Shown: in pieces, positions 44,236 to 53,805 of the stretch | Position numbering within the stretch: the first letter of the stretch is position 1 | Layout: the number at the start of each line of letters is the position of its first letter | Assembly: GCA_038316355.1 (NCBI GenBank) | Contig: JBBQAO010000007.1 | Span: forward strand, 15,929 to 79,928 | Reading direction: 5' to 3' | DNA length: 64,000 nucleotides | Source of the DNA: Ga0077527 sp038316355 | GTDB lineage: Bacteria > Pseudomonadota > Gammaproteobacteria > Burkholderiales > SG8-41 | Program-made: the position numbers and the translations under genes | Notes under the pieces: model-generated | The model's database searches: none | Seen by the model: only the letters and a program-made list of their open reading frames with translations | What the model was told of the DNA's origin: nothing

Positions 44236-45159
44236 GTGCCCGCCGCACAGCCCCCCGCTTCCCAGTCTCCTCAAATGGGCAAACTCAATATCGACCACGT
44301 CGCGCATTTTGTGCCGCATATCGACGCGGCCAGTACGGCGCTGGAACAGGCGGGATTCACGCTGACGCCGTTTTCCGAACAGTCGCACCGTCTCGAACCC
44401 GGCGGTCCGTTGACGGCGGCCGGCGCCGGCAACCGCTGCGTGATGCTGCGCGAGGGTTACCTCGAGTTCCTGACCCCCACCGGTGACACCGCCATTGCGC
44501 AGCAGTTGCGCAATTCGATCCAGCGTTACACCGGGCTGCACCTGATTGCACTGGGGACGGTTACACCGGATGCAGACCACGCACGATTGACCAAACAGGG
44601 ATTTTCCCCGCTGCCGCCGGTTGCGCTGCAACGCGAAATCGGCACCTCTGACGGACATGACACTGCGCGCTTCACGGTAGTGCGCGTCCCGCCCGGCACC
44701 ATGGCTGAAGGCCGCATCCAGTACTGCCAGCAGCACACGCCTGAACTGCTATGGCAATCACGCTGGCTGGAACATCGCAATCACGCACGCGGCCTCGTCG
44801 CGGTGATTATCTGTGTCGCCGATCCGCAGGAAGCCGCGCAACGTTATGCGCGTTACACCGGCTTGCTGGCACAGGTCTGCGGTGCGCAATGGCGCATCGA
44901 CACCCAGCGCGGCGCGCTGTTGTTCGTGACACCGGACATCGTGGAAAAACAGTTCGGTATTACCGCACCGGCACTGCCGTGGATTGCAGCTTATGTGCTG
45001 AGCAGCGACAATCTCTCTGCAACACGGGATGTACTCACCAAGGCTCATGGCGATATGCGCGAACTCGAATCCGGCCGGCTGTTGTTACGCTGGTCCGGTG
45101 CCGTCGGCGGCTTCATTCTGTTCCAGCAGACCGGCACTGCACTGCCCACACTGGGCTGA
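44236..45159 (+). CDS. VOC superfamily (glyoxalase-like) protein
   Basis: An up to 307-residue protein with two vicinal-oxygen-chelate-like halves. The first starts at LNIDHVAHFVPHIDAASTALEQAGFTLTP, with a metal-type His and YLEFLTPTGD; the second covers ARGLVAVIICVADPQEAAQRYARYTG. The start is a GTG at 44236, three bases after the previous stop, or the ATG at 44275. It fits the Glyoxalase_3 type, whose activities vary (isomerase, dioxygenase, lyase). Confidence 0.75.
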   Translation: MPAAQPPASQSPQMGKLNIDHVAHFVPHIDAASTALEQAGFTLTPFSEQSHRLEPGGPLTAAGAGNRCVMLREGYLEFLTPTGDTAIAQQLRNSIQRYTGLHLIALGTVTPDADHARLTKQGFSPLPPVALQREIGTSDGHDTARFTVVRVPPGTMAEGRIQYCQQHTPELLWQSRWLEHRNHARGLVAVIICVADPQEAAQRYARYTGLLAQVCGAQWRIDTQRGALLFVTPDIVEKQFGITAPALPWIAAYVLSSDNLSATRDVLTKAHGDMRELESGRLLLRWSGAVGGFILFQQTGTALPTLG

Positions 45160-45213
45160 CTGCTGGATCGATTCGACGAAATCATATAAATCATTGTTTT
45201 TATTGGATAATTA

Positions 45214-46785
45214 ATGAATTACACGGAAACATACGACGTCATCGTTGTCGGCTTCGGCCATGGCGGCGGCATCGCTGCACTCAATGCCGCGCAGGCCGGC
45301 GCCAAAACCCTGCTCATCGAAAAATCCACAGTACCCGGTGGCCTGTCGATCTGTTCGTACGGTGCGGTGCGCAGCGCGCATGACCCGGAACAGGCCTTCG
45401 CCTATCTGCAAGCCACCAACGGCGGACGCACGCCGGATGACGTGGTACGCACACTGGCCGAGGGCATGTGCGGACTCGAGAAATACGTGCGCGAACTGGC
45501 AAAGATCAACAAAGCCCGGGTCATCACGTCGGTTGAAGAAAATGCCGAACGCGAAAAAACCGGCGATCCCTACCGCCGCCAGATTCGCGGCAACTACCCC
45601 CTGCCCGGCACCGACACTTTCTATCACACGTCGGTAGTCGACGTGCCCGGACTCGATGCGCGCCGCGATTATCCGTGGGCCAATGGCGCGCCCAATGGCC
45701 CCAAGCTGTTCAAGGTCGTGCACGATAACGTGCTGGCCGCCGGCATCGAAATACGCATGGGCACTGAAGCCGTTCGTCTGATCGCGGATGCGACGACACG
45801 TGAAGTCCGCGGCATCATTGTCATGGACAGCGCAGGCAAGGAAAAACACATTGCCGCACGCCGCGGCGTGGTGCTGGCCTGTGGCGGCTTCGAAGGCAAT
45901 GCGGCGATGAAAGCGCAGTTCCTTGAAACTTATCCCGTGTTCAATGCTGCGGCACGCAGCAACACCGGCGACGGCATCCGCATGGCGCAGGACCTCGGCG
46001 CGGCACTGTGGCACATGTGGCATGTACACGGCGCCTACGGCTTCCGCCACAGCGATCCGGCCTACCCCTACGGCATGCGCGTCAAACGTTTCCCCGACTG
46101 GTTCCCCGGCGACCACGACCAGGTCAAACTGAAAATGGCGTGGATCCTGCTCGATCAAACCGGCAAACGCTTCATGTCCGAGTACCAGCCCTATACCCAA
46201 GACACCGGCGTGCGCGCACTGTCACACTTCGATCCGGTGACGCAGAGGGCGACGCGCAATCCCGCTTTCATGATCTGCGACGACATCGGCCGCCAGATGT
46301 ATCCGCTGGGCAAGGCCACGTCCAACGACGAGGGCCTGCGTTACGACTGGAGCGACAACAACCTGAAGGAAGTCGGGAACGGCATCCTCAAACGTGCCGA
46401 CACCCTGGAAGAACTCGCCGCGTTGCTGGGTGTGGATGCTGCCGCGGTCAAAACATCTGTCGCTCGCTGGAATGCGCAATGCACCGCTGGGAATGATGAA
46501 GACCACAAGCGACCTGCCAACAGCATGCTGCCCATCATCAAGGCACCGTTCTACGGCGCACCGGTATATGCGGTGATATCCAATACCCAGGGCGGTCCGG
46601 TGCATGACACGCAATCGCGCATCATCGACGTCTACGGCAAACCGATACCGCGGCTCTACGCCGCCGGCGAACTCGGCAGTTCCTTCGGCCACCTCTATCT
46701 ATCGGGCGGCAACATCGCCGAGTGTTTTGTCACGGGAAGAATTGCCGGACGACATGTCGCGCAACTGGCGCCAGTCAAGGACTGA
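45214..46785 (+). CDS. FAD-dependent oxidoreductase (fumarate reductase/succinate dehydrogenase flavoprotein type)
   Basis: A 523-residue flavoprotein. The dinucleotide motif is DVIVVGFGHGGGIAALNAAQAGAKTLLIEK (residues 8-37), GGLSICSYGAVRSA follows, and the C-terminal FAD segment is YAAGELGSSFGHLYLSGGNIAECFVTGRIAG. It belongs to the group containing 3-ketosteroid dehydrogenases, urocanate reductases and tricarballylate dehydrogenases. There is no signal peptide, so it is cytoplasmic. It is the last gene of the + strand catabolic run and is convergent with Bug 4. Confidence 0.88.
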   Translation: MNYTETYDVIVVGFGHGGGIAALNAAQAGAKTLLIEKSTVPGGLSICSYGAVRSAHDPEQAFAYLQATNGGRTPDDVVRTLAEGMCGLEKYVRELAKINKARVITSVEENAEREKTGDPYRRQIRGNYPLPGTDTFYHTSVVDVPGLDARRDYPWANGAPNGPKLFKVVHDNVLAAGIEIRMGTEAVRLIADATTREVRGIIVMDSAGKEKHIAARRGVVLACGGFEGNAAMKAQFLETYPVFNAAARSNTGDGIRMAQDLGAALWHMWHVHGAYGFRHSDPAYPYGMRVKRFPDWFPGDHDQVKLKMAWILLDQTGKRFMSEYQPYTQDTGVRALSHFDPVTQRATRNPAFMICDDIGRQMYPLGKATSNDEGLRYDWSDNNLKEVGNGILKRADTLEELAALLGVDAAAVKTSVARWNAQCTAGNDEDHKRPANSMLPIIKAPFYGAPVYAVISNTQGGPVHDTQSRIIDVYGKPIPRLYAAGELGSSFGHLYLSGGNIAECFVTGRIAGRHVAQLAPVKD

Positions 46786-46790
46786 AAGAA

Positions 46791-46820
46791 AACGCCGGAC
46801 GGTAAATGCCGCCCGGCGTT
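46791..46820 (-). terminator. Intrinsic terminator for Bug 4
   Basis: A 12-pair stem with one mismatch (46791-46802 with 46809-46820). On the minus strand it is followed by TTTTCTTTC, so it serves the leftward Bug gene and could also stop the convergent flavoprotein transcript. Confidence 0.7.
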
Positions 46821-46839
46821 GCTGCCCCACCGGCAGTAA

Positions 46840-47820
46840 TTAAAGGTCTGCCTTGATGCCTGCGGCCTTCACGATCTTCGCGTACTTGGCGATGTCGTTC
46901 CTGATCGTCGCTGCAAACTGTTCCGGCGTGCCGCCGAGCGGCTCGTAACCCAGCGCACCCAGGCGCTGCAGCATGTCGGCGGATTTTAGGCTGGCGCCGA
47001 TGGCGGAATTCAAGCGCGTCACGATCTCCTTCGGCACACCGGCCGGCGCCACCACACCAAACCACGGCGACAGCTCATAACCGGGCAGGCCGGATTCGGC
47101 AATGGTCGGCACTTCTTTCGCCGCTGTTGAGCGTTTGCTGCCGGTGACACCGATGACGCGCAGCTTGCCCGCATCTGCATGCGGTTTGATGACCGCGAGA
47201 TCGGCCAGCATCATGTCAATCTGGCCGCTGACCACATCGGTCAGCGCCGGTGCCGTGCCTTTGTATGGCACGTGCACGATGTCGGTCTTCGACATCGACT
47301 TGAGCATTTCTGCGGCAAGGCTGGACATGCTGCCCATGCCCGACGAGCCGTAACTCAGATTGCCGGCTTTCCTGCCGGCAATCGCAATCAGCTCCTTCAC
47401 ATTTTTTGCCGGTACCGTCGGATTGACGGCCAGCGCATAGGGTACGATCGCGACATTGATGATCGGCGTGAAATCCTTGATCGGGTCATAAGGCAATTTC
47501 GCGTAAAGGCTGGGCGCAACCGCCAGAGTGCTGGAACCACCCATCGCAATCGCGTAGCCGTCTCCCGGCAGGCGTGATGCCGCCTCGAGTCCGACCGTGC
47601 CGCCGGCGCCGCCGCGGTTTTCCACCACCACGGTCTGCCCCCAGGCCTCCGTCAGTTTCTGGCTGATCAGGCGGCCGAGAATGTCGTTGGGACCCGCGGG
47701 CGCGAATGGCACCACCATGCGCAGGGGTTTGCCCGGATAATTCTGCGCGTCTGCAATGCCAGTGCCGGCGAGCAATGTCAGCGGGACTGCTACACGGATC
47801 AGGAATGTAAGCGGTTTCAT
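46840..47820 (-). CDS. Tripartite tricarboxylate transporter (Bug/TctC) binding protein 4
   Basis: A 326-residue exported binding protein. Its signal peptide is MKPLTFLIRVAVPLTLLAGTGIADA. It has YPGKPLRMVVPFAPAGPNDILGRLI, VVENRGGAGGTVGLE and VPYKGTAPALTDVVSGQIDM. AAGGTGA precedes the ATG. No TctAB partner adjoins. It lies opposite the end of the catabolic operon and may supply the same pathway. Confidence 0.92.
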   Translation of the reverse strand: MKPLTFLIRVAVPLTLLAGTGIADAQNYPGKPLRMVVPFAPAGPNDILGRLISQKLTEAWGQTVVVENRGGAGGTVGLEAASRLPGDGYAIAMGGSSTLAVAPSLYAKLPYDPIKDFTPIINVAIVPYALAVNPTVPAKNVKELIAIAGRKAGNLSYGSSGMGSMSSLAAEMLKSMSKTDIVHVPYKGTAPALTDVVSGQIDMMLADLAVIKPHADAGKLRVIGVTGSKRSTAAKEVPTIAESGLPGYELSPWFGVVAPAGVPKEIVTRLNSAIGASLKSADMLQRLGALGYEPLGGTPEQFAATIRNDIAKYAKIVKAAGIKADL

Positions 47821-48004
47821 GCATCACCTTTTAACACAATATAAGAAATTGGCGATAGTTACTAAGCAAACGTCGTGCCCGTAATCGGCACTAAACAGAG
47901 GGAAAAACGGCCTTGGCTATGCCCCCATTGCGGGCATCCATCCGTTCACCGCCCCAGTGCAGTGCCTGCGAACAAAGGATACTGATGCAACCCATCAAAA
48001 AAAC

Positions 48005-49219
48005 TTACACGCCCTGCCGGACCCCTCTGTGCGCCGCCCACAAACACCACAACCCCGCCGCTGCAGGTACCGCAAGCAAGGCAAAGGTGAAGGCGTAATC
48101 CTCTGTCAGCAAGGCCACGTTGGCAAAAGCAATCGGCCCGATGGCCTTGCCGGAATTGACATACACCAGCGAACCGCCGGTTGCGGTGCTGATGGTTTCA
48201 CGCGGCACCAGTCGCGCCACCTCGGCGAGAAAGGCGCCATTCCAGCCGCTGGCAGTCGATCCCATCACGAAAAACAGCATGCAGGCCGCGATCATCGGCG
48301 TATCCGGCGCCAGCGTCATGCACAGCAGCGACGACAGCACCATCACCGCACCGAGAAACAGCAGCGCCATGAACGCATCCCCGATACGGTCGGCCAGCCA
48401 GCCCCAAAACACGCGCCCGCTGACTCCCCCAACCTGTGAGGCCGTCAACACGATACCGGCCTCGATCAGCCCCCAGCCCAGTTGTTCATTGAACAGGATC
48501 ACGGTGAAAGTGGTGATGCCGAACTGCACAATGACAAAAAATCCTCCCGACAGCGATAGCAGACGCAGCACCGGATGACGCCAGATGACCATTACGCTGC
48601 TGAAGGGATTGCCGCCGATTTTTGCATCGGGCTCGCGATCGTCGTCCCAGTACGGCCGTGCCCGCTGCAGCACCAGCACCAGCGTGAACAGCGCCAGCGC
48701 ATTGCCGGCAATCGCCCATTGCCAGCCGAAGGCCACCGCCACCGCCGGCGTGATCAGCGCGGCGCCGATGCCACCCAGCGGCACACCGGTCTGCTTCAAT
48801 GAAAAAATCAGATTGCGCCGCAACTCCGGCGTAAAACGGATCAGCAGATTGGAGGCTGAAGGCGTCAGCATGCCGTAACCCAGTCCCAGAGGAATCGATG
48901 CCAGGAAAAAGCAGGCGACATGCGGCAATATCGCAATCAATCCGCCGGTTGCGACCAGTGACAGTCCGATCTGCTGCATGCGCGTCGAGCCCCAGCGCCG
49001 GTTCAATTTGGAGCCGAAAGCCAGGGCCACAATCATCGCCAGTGCCAGCATGCTGATCTGGTAACCGACCAGCGCCGAGGAAATGCCGTAGGTTTGCGCA
49101 ACCTTCGGCGCGACCGCCGGAATCATCGTCGTGCCCATGGTGCCGATGGTCTGGCCGGCCAGCAGCACGCCGAGCATGAAACCGAAGGAAGGCCGGCGCG
49201 TATCCGTGGCGTCCGCCAT
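48005..49219 (-). CDS. MFS transporter D
   Basis: A 404-residue paralogue of the three tandem MFS proteins at 29661-33347. It shares FSLKQTGVPLGGIGAAL, ASGWNGAFLAEVARL and ATGGSLVY. The ATG at 49219 shares one base with the methyltransferase stop (TGATG), so I prefer it to an earlier in-frame start. The substrate is unknown. Upstream, 47821-48004 carries only the promoter side of Bug 4 and nothing else visible. Confidence 0.85.
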   Translation of the reverse strand: MADATDTRRPSFGFMLGVLLAGQTIGTMGTTMIPAVAPKVAQTYGISSALVGYQISMLALAMIVALAFGSKLNRRWGSTRMQQIGLSLVATGGLIAILPHVACFFLASIPLGLGYGMLTPSASNLLIRFTPELRRNLIFSLKQTGVPLGGIGAALITPAVAVAFGWQWAIAGNALALFTLVLVLQRARPYWDDDREPDAKIGGNPFSSVMVIWRHPVLRLLSLSGGFFVIVQFGITTFTVILFNEQLGWGLIEAGIVLTASQVGGVSGRVFWGWLADRIGDAFMALLFLGAVMVLSSLLCMTLAPDTPMIAACMLFFVMGSTASGWNGAFLAEVARLVPRETISTATGGSLVYVNSGKAIGPIAFANVALLTEDYAFTFALLAVPAAAGLWCLWAAHRGVRQGV

Positions 49220-49821
49220 CACCGCGCCTTCAGTGGCGGGACCGTCCACAGATAGATGGTGGAAGTCCAGCTTCCGGTGACGTCATATTTTTCGTCGAGT
49301 TCGAGGTTCAGCGTACGCTCGGGTTTCCAGTCGCCGAAATCAAAGTCATGCGACACAATGCGCGTACCGGGCGCCAGTTCACGCAGCAGCTTCGCGCGCA
49401 GTGCACGCATCATGTCCGGCAGCAGATAGAGGGTGATTACGGTGGCGGATTTGATATCGGCCTGCAGCACATCGACCCGCTCGAAGCCCACGCGCTGCTC
49501 GAGTTTGAGTTTGCGCGCCGCTGTGTTGCTGCGTTCGACCAGTTCGCCGTCGATGTCGTAGCCCCTGCCACGCGCACCGAATTTTTGCGCGGCGCTGAGC
49601 ACGATGCGGCCATCGCCGGAACCGAGATCAATCACGAAATCGCGGTCGGTCACCTGCGCCATGTTGAGCATGGCATCGACCACGCGCTGCGGCGTCGGCA
49701 CATAAGGCCCGCCGGTCAACTGCGGTTCGTCCGCCGCGGCCCCGCAACTTAGCAGCACCAGCATCGTTAAGACCGCAAACCGGCCCGCCACCACGGATGT
49801 CAAAAATACCTTTAAAATCAA
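49219..49821 (-). CDS. Exported SAM-dependent methyltransferase-like protein
   Basis: An up to 200-residue protein. A hydrophobic leader ending LVLLSCGAAADE suggests a signal peptide, possibly a lipobox (LLSC). A class I methyltransferase core follows, with DFVIDLGSGDGRIVLSAAQKFGARGRGYDID as the SAM loop and VITLYLLPDMM. The start is uncertain: TTG at 49821 or 49803. A SAM enzyme with an export signal is unusual, since SAM is cytoplasmic, so the leader may be a membrane anchor or the true start may lie later. Confidence 0.75.
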   Translation of the reverse strand: MILKVFLTSVVAGRFAVLTMLVLLSCGAAADEPQLTGGPYVPTPQRVVDAMLNMAQVTDRDFVIDLGSGDGRIVLSAAQKFGARGRGYDIDGELVERSNTAARKLKLEQRVGFERVDVLQADIKSATVITLYLLPDMMRALRAKLLRELAPGTRIVSHDFDFGDWKPERTLNLELDEKYDVTGSWTSTIYLWTVPPLKAR

Positions 49822-49840
49822 TTTATTATATTATAAAAGC

Positions 49841-51364
49841 TCAATCGGGCGGATCTTCAAGCCCGACTTTGGAACGCCAGTCCTTGCTCTTGAAAATCAT
49901 CGGCTTCAGGGCCAGCGCGAGCAGCAGCAGACCCAGCGCGAACATGGTGACCGCAATCGGCCGCTCAAGGAATATGCCATAGTCGCCGCCGCTCATCGCC
50001 AGCGACTGGCGCAGCGAGAGTTCCAGCATCGGCCCCAGCACCAGCCCCAGCGCCACCGGCGCCAGGTCAAAACCGAATTTGCGCAAGCCATAACCGACGC
50101 CGCCCATTCCCAGCATGATCCACACATCCACCAGGCTGTTGCTCACCGAGTAGACACCCAGTATGCAGAACGCGAGGATGCAAGGGTACATGTAGGCATA
50201 GGGGATGCGCAGCAGATTCACGAACAGGCCGACCATCGGCAGGTTGAGGATCAACAACACCACATTGCCGACATACATGCTGGCGACAAAACCCCAGAAC
50301 AGTTCCGGCTGCTCCTGGATCAGCATCGGGCCCGGCGAAATGCCGTGGATCATGATCGCAGCAATCATTACCGCGGTCACCGGACTGGTCGGGATCCCCA
50401 ACGCCAGCATCGGCACGAAGGCGCCGGTCGCGGCAGCGTTGTTCGCCGACTCCGGCCCGGCGACACCCTCAATCGCACCGCGGCCGAAGCGCTCCGGGTG
50501 GTTCGACATCCGGCGCTCAATGCCGTAGGACACAAACGATGAAATGATGTGTGCCGAACCGGGAATGATGCCGATCATGAAGCCAAGCAGGCTGCCGCGC
50601 ATGATCGGGCCGACCGACAGGCGAAATTCCTCTTTGGAAGGAATCAACTGACGCAATGTCGGATTCTGCACCCGCGGCGTATCCTGCTGTCCCGCCGTCA
50701 GCAGGATCTCGGAAACACCGAACAGCCCCACCGCGACCGGCACGATGCCGATGCCATCGCCCAGTTCAATAATGCCGAAACTAAAACGCGTATAACCGCT
50801 CATTGCATCGATGCCGATCATGCCGAACAACAGTCCCAGCACCGCCATCGCCAGCGTCTTCGTCATCGAGCCGCCGCTCATGTAGGCCAGCACGAACAGG
50901 CCCATCATCAGCAGCGCGGTATATTCCGGCGGTCCAAAGCGCAGCGCGAACGAGGCCAGTGTTGGCGCCAGCAGCATCAGACCGATCACGCCGACGGTGC
51001 CAGCGAAAAACGAGCCGATCGCGGCAATCGCCAGTGCCGGACCGGCGCGGCCGTTCTGGGTCATGGCATAACCGTCGACGCAGGTCATCACCGACGCCGC
51101 CTCGCCCGGAATGCGCATCAGGATCGAGGTTGTCGAACCGCCGTACATCGCACCGTAGTAAACGCCGGCAAGCAGCACGATAGCGATGATCGGATTCAGG
51201 CCGAAGGTGGCTGGCAGAAGAAGACTGATGCCGGCGAGCGGGCCGAGCCCCGGCATCATGCCGACCAGCGTGCCGATGATGCAGCCAGCGAAGGCATACA
51301 TCAGCACCTCCGGCTGGAACGCCACCGAGAAGCCCAGCATCAGACTGTTAAATGTTTCAAGCAT
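49841..51364 (-). CDS. tctA: Tripartite tricarboxylate transporter large permease TctA
   Basis: A 507-residue membrane protein with about 12 helices. The TctA signature GCIIGTLVGMMPGLGPLAGISLLLP lies near residues 28-52, and YYGAMYGGSTTSILMRIPGE follows. It is the main channel of a sodium-dependent carboxylate importer. The ATG at 51364 shares a base with the TctB stop (TGATG). It works with TctB and the binding protein at 51847, making the only complete Tct system in this window. Confidence 0.95.
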   Translation of the reverse strand: MLETFNSLMLGFSVAFQPEVLMYAFAGCIIGTLVGMMPGLGPLAGISLLLPATFGLNPIIAIVLLAGVYYGAMYGGSTTSILMRIPGEAASVMTCVDGYAMTQNGRAGPALAIAAIGSFFAGTVGVIGLMLLAPTLASFALRFGPPEYTALLMMGLFVLAYMSGGSMTKTLAMAVLGLLFGMIGIDAMSGYTRFSFGIIELGDGIGIVPVAVGLFGVSEILLTAGQQDTPRVQNPTLRQLIPSKEEFRLSVGPIMRGSLLGFMIGIIPGSAHIISSFVSYGIERRMSNHPERFGRGAIEGVAGPESANNAAATGAFVPMLALGIPTSPVTAVMIAAIMIHGISPGPMLIQEQPELFWGFVASMYVGNVVLLILNLPMVGLFVNLLRIPYAYMYPCILAFCILGVYSVSNSLVDVWIMLGMGGVGYGLRKFGFDLAPVALGLVLGPMLELSLRQSLAMSGGDYGIFLERPIAVTMFALGLLLLALALKPMIFKSKDWRSKVGLEDPPD

Positions 51365-51843
51365 CAGAATCCCCAGGCACCGACTGGCAACGGCACATGC
51401 AGCAGAACGCCGATCACGTAAAACGACAGCAGGCTGAATCCGGCGGATACCATTGCAACGGCCAGCGGTGGCTTGCGCTCGACCACACCGATGAAAAATA
51501 CCAGGAAACCGAAGATCGTCAGCCGGTAGCCGAGGTATTCAAGTGCCAGCCCGGCCACCATGCACGCAGCCAGGATGATCGCGGCACGCTTCGCTTCGGG
51601 CCAGGGAATTGCCGACAACAACTCGGAGCGCCCGCCAAAAACGGCAATCATCAGCCCGATGGCTCCGAGTCCGATCGCGAGCAGCAACGGCACATAACCC
51701 GGCCCGGGATCAGCCAGTGTGCCCACCGGGAACTCCTGATTGAGCCACCACACATAAACCGCCAGGGCAGCCAGCACCAACCCCGAGATCTGGTCGCTTT
51801 TGAGGCCTTTGACAGGTTGCCGCGGTTTGGCCGAATCCGTCAT
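51364..51843 (-). CDS. tctB: Tripartite tricarboxylate transporter small permease TctB
   Basis: A 159-residue membrane protein with four hydrophobic segments and the TctB-like VYVWWLNQEFPVGTLADPGPGYVPLLLAIGLGAIGL. Its order (TctC, TctB, TctA) is the usual one for this operon. It starts three bases after the TctC stop. Confidence 0.9.
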   Translation of the reverse strand: MTDSAKPRQPVKGLKSDQISGLVLAALAVYVWWLNQEFPVGTLADPGPGYVPLLLAIGLGAIGLMIAVFGGRSELLSAIPWPEAKRAAIILAACMVAGLALEYLGYRLTIFGFLVFFIGVVERKPPLAVAMVSAGFSLLSFYVIGVLLHVPLPVGAWGF

Positions 51844-51846
51844 GTT

Positions 51847-52809
51847 CTACTTGACCTTGCCAACCACCTGCACCACCGCCGCCAGACGTTTGGCATCGGC
51901 ATCCCAGTACTTGGCAAATTCCGGCGCATCCAGGTATTGAATCGGCGAATTGAGCTTGGCCATCTGTGATTTGAAATCCGCATCCTCAACGCCCTTGCGA
52001 ACCGCATCACGCAACACCTTGGTCACCGCCGCCGGCGTACTATGTGGCACAAACAGTCCTGCCCAGATGTAATACTCGATGTTGTAACCGGATTCCTTGA
52101 ATGTCGGCACATCCGGGTAATTGGGATGACGCTCACCGCCCCAGCTGACGATGGTGCGCAGCTTGCCCGCCTTGACGTGCCCGCTGATCGCAGCCGGACC
52201 GCCGGCAGTCATTGTGACGTGTCCGCCCAGCAGTTGTGTGATCGCCGGACCGCCACCGGTCGTCGGCACATGGCGCATCTGCAGTTTGGCGGCATGCATG
52301 AACATTTCCATCGGCATGTGCAGGGCGCCGTAAACACCGGAGGACGAGAACGACAGCTCACCCGGCTGCTTGCGCGCCAGTGCGATCACCTCTTTCACGG
52401 TTTTCACCGGCAGCGACGGATGCACCACCAGTATCATCGGGTCAGCGGAAATCAGCGCAATCGGATCCAGCTGATCCAGCGTGTAAGCCGGCTTGCGGCT
52501 GAAGAGTTTGTCCGCCTCGGGAATCACCGAAATGCTCGACAGCGCCATCAGCAGCGTGTAGCCATCGGGTTTGGCGTTGGCGACCGCCGCATTGCCCACT
52601 GCACCGCCCGCGCCGGGACGGTTGACGATTGCAACCGGCTGCTTGAGTATTTTTTCCAGTGTTGCAGCAGTCGGACGCCCGGTGGTATCCGCCACGCCGC
52701 CCGGCGGAAACGGCACGATCATCGTCAATGACCGCGACGGAAATGCGTCCTGGGCCTGCACACCGACTGCGGTCAGCGCACTCAACACTGCCAATGCAAA
52801 GCGTTTCAT
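51847..52809 (-). CDS. tctC: Tripartite tricarboxylate transporter binding protein TctC (Bug 5)
   Basis: A 320-residue exported binding protein, the cognate receptor of the TctAB permease. Its signal peptide is MKRFALAVLSALTAVGVQA. It has FPSRSLTMIVPFPPGGVADTTGRP, IVNRPGAGGAVGNAAVANAKPDGYTLL and VPTTGGGPAITQLLGGHVTM. GGGAG precedes the ATG at 52809. The two FAH-family genes upstream on the same strand suggest that the imported acid is degraded by C-C bond hydrolysis. Confidence 0.93.
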   Translation of the reverse strand: MKRFALAVLSALTAVGVQAQDAFPSRSLTMIVPFPPGGVADTTGRPTAATLEKILKQPVAIVNRPGAGGAVGNAAVANAKPDGYTLLMALSSISVIPEADKLFSRKPAYTLDQLDPIALISADPMILVVHPSLPVKTVKEVIALARKQPGELSFSSSGVYGALHMPMEMFMHAAKLQMRHVPTTGGGPAITQLLGGHVTMTAGGPAAISGHVKAGKLRTIVSWGGERHPNYPDVPTFKESGYNIEYYIWAGLFVPHSTPAAVTKVLRDAVRKGVEDADFKSQMAKLNSPIQYLDAPEFAKYWDADAKRLAAVVQVVGKVK

Positions 52810-52849
52810 GATTGATTCTCCCCCGTTATTTATAGATTGATTAATGAGA

Positions 52850-53803
52850 TCACGCCGCTGCAACAACCCTGTTCCTGAGGCGACCGACGCCGTCTATCTC
52901 ACATACCACTTCGTCCCCCGCTTTCAGATAGCCCTTCGCCGTCACTACATCCTTGCGCATCGGCTTCTTGCCACCCAGTTCAGCGTCCGTGCCCCAGGCG
53001 GTGCCACCCGGTGTTCCGGTCGAAATCACCGTGCCCGGCTGCAGGGTCACAAAGGTCGAGAAAAATTCCACCAGCTGCGCGCAGGTCCAGATCATTTTCC
53101 CGGTGCTGTTGTTCTGCCGCAATTCGCCATTGACATACGTCCTGAGCTGCAGATTCTGCGGATCCGGCACTTCATCCGCGGTGACGATGGCCGGACCGAT
53201 GGGCGCACAGGTATCGAAATTCTTGCCCGGCCCGAGATTGTAAACCGATGAGCCGTCGGGACGCAGCGAGACCTGTCGGTCACGCGCGGTGACATCGTTC
53301 ATGACGCTGTAGCCATAAATGTGTTCGTGCGCACGGGCCGCCGGAATATGCCGCCCCGCCTTGCCGATGACGATCAGCAGCTCGGTTTCGTAATCGAGCT
53401 TCTGCGTCACCTTCGGGTCGAGCAGAACATCAGCGCCGGGGCCAACGACGCCGAGCCCGGTCTTCAGAAAAAACTCCGGGTCCTTGCGCGTGACTTCGGG
53501 TTTTTCTTCGCGGTGGTCCCAGTAATTTTCACCGCTGCACACGATCAGCGAGGGCAGCAGCGGCGCCAGCAGCTTCGTTTTTTTAAGCGGCATGCGCATC
53601 GCCGCACCCGCGGCACGCACTGCTGCAGTGGTCGTCCTGATGCCTGCGTCACCGGCGGCAATCAGCAGCGTCATGTCGGCAAAAGCCGCCAGCAGGTTCG
53701 CCGGGGTACCGGGCGGCGCGGCATCCAGCAGATCCACCACGCTGTCGCCATCCAGCGCGCCCAGCCGCGGTGCGCCATTGCGATCATATCGGACGAATCT
53801 CAT
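52850..53803 (-). CDS. Fumarylacetoacetate hydrolase family protein 1
   Basis: A 317-residue FAH-fold enzyme. Metal ligands are in DYETELLIVIGKAG (two Glu) and the conserved YSVMNDVTARD follows, with GPAIVTADEVPDPQNLQLRTYVNGE and ISTGTPGGTAWG near the end. FAH-family members hydrolyse or decarboxylate beta-diketo or 2-oxo acids, or hydrate 2-oxopentenoate. It has a second copy directly upstream. Confidence 0.9.
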   Translation of the reverse strand: MRFVRYDRNGAPRLGALDGDSVVDLLDAAPPGTPANLLAAFADMTLLIAAGDAGIRTTTAAVRAAGAAMRMPLKKTKLLAPLLPSLIVCSGENYWDHREEKPEVTRKDPEFFLKTGLGVVGPGADVLLDPKVTQKLDYETELLIVIGKAGRHIPAARAHEHIYGYSVMNDVTARDRQVSLRPDGSSVYNLGPGKNFDTCAPIGPAIVTADEVPDPQNLQLRTYVNGELRQNNSTGKMIWTCAQLVEFFSTFVTLQPGTVISTGTPGGTAWGTDAELGGKKPMRKDVVTAKGYLKAGDEVVCEIDGVGRLRNRVVAAA

Positions 53804-53805
53804 GC

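Noticed and set aside
46840..47820. Assigning a specific ligand to the Bug proteins
   Set aside because: Bug ligand specificity cannot be read from sequence by eye; only context hints are given.
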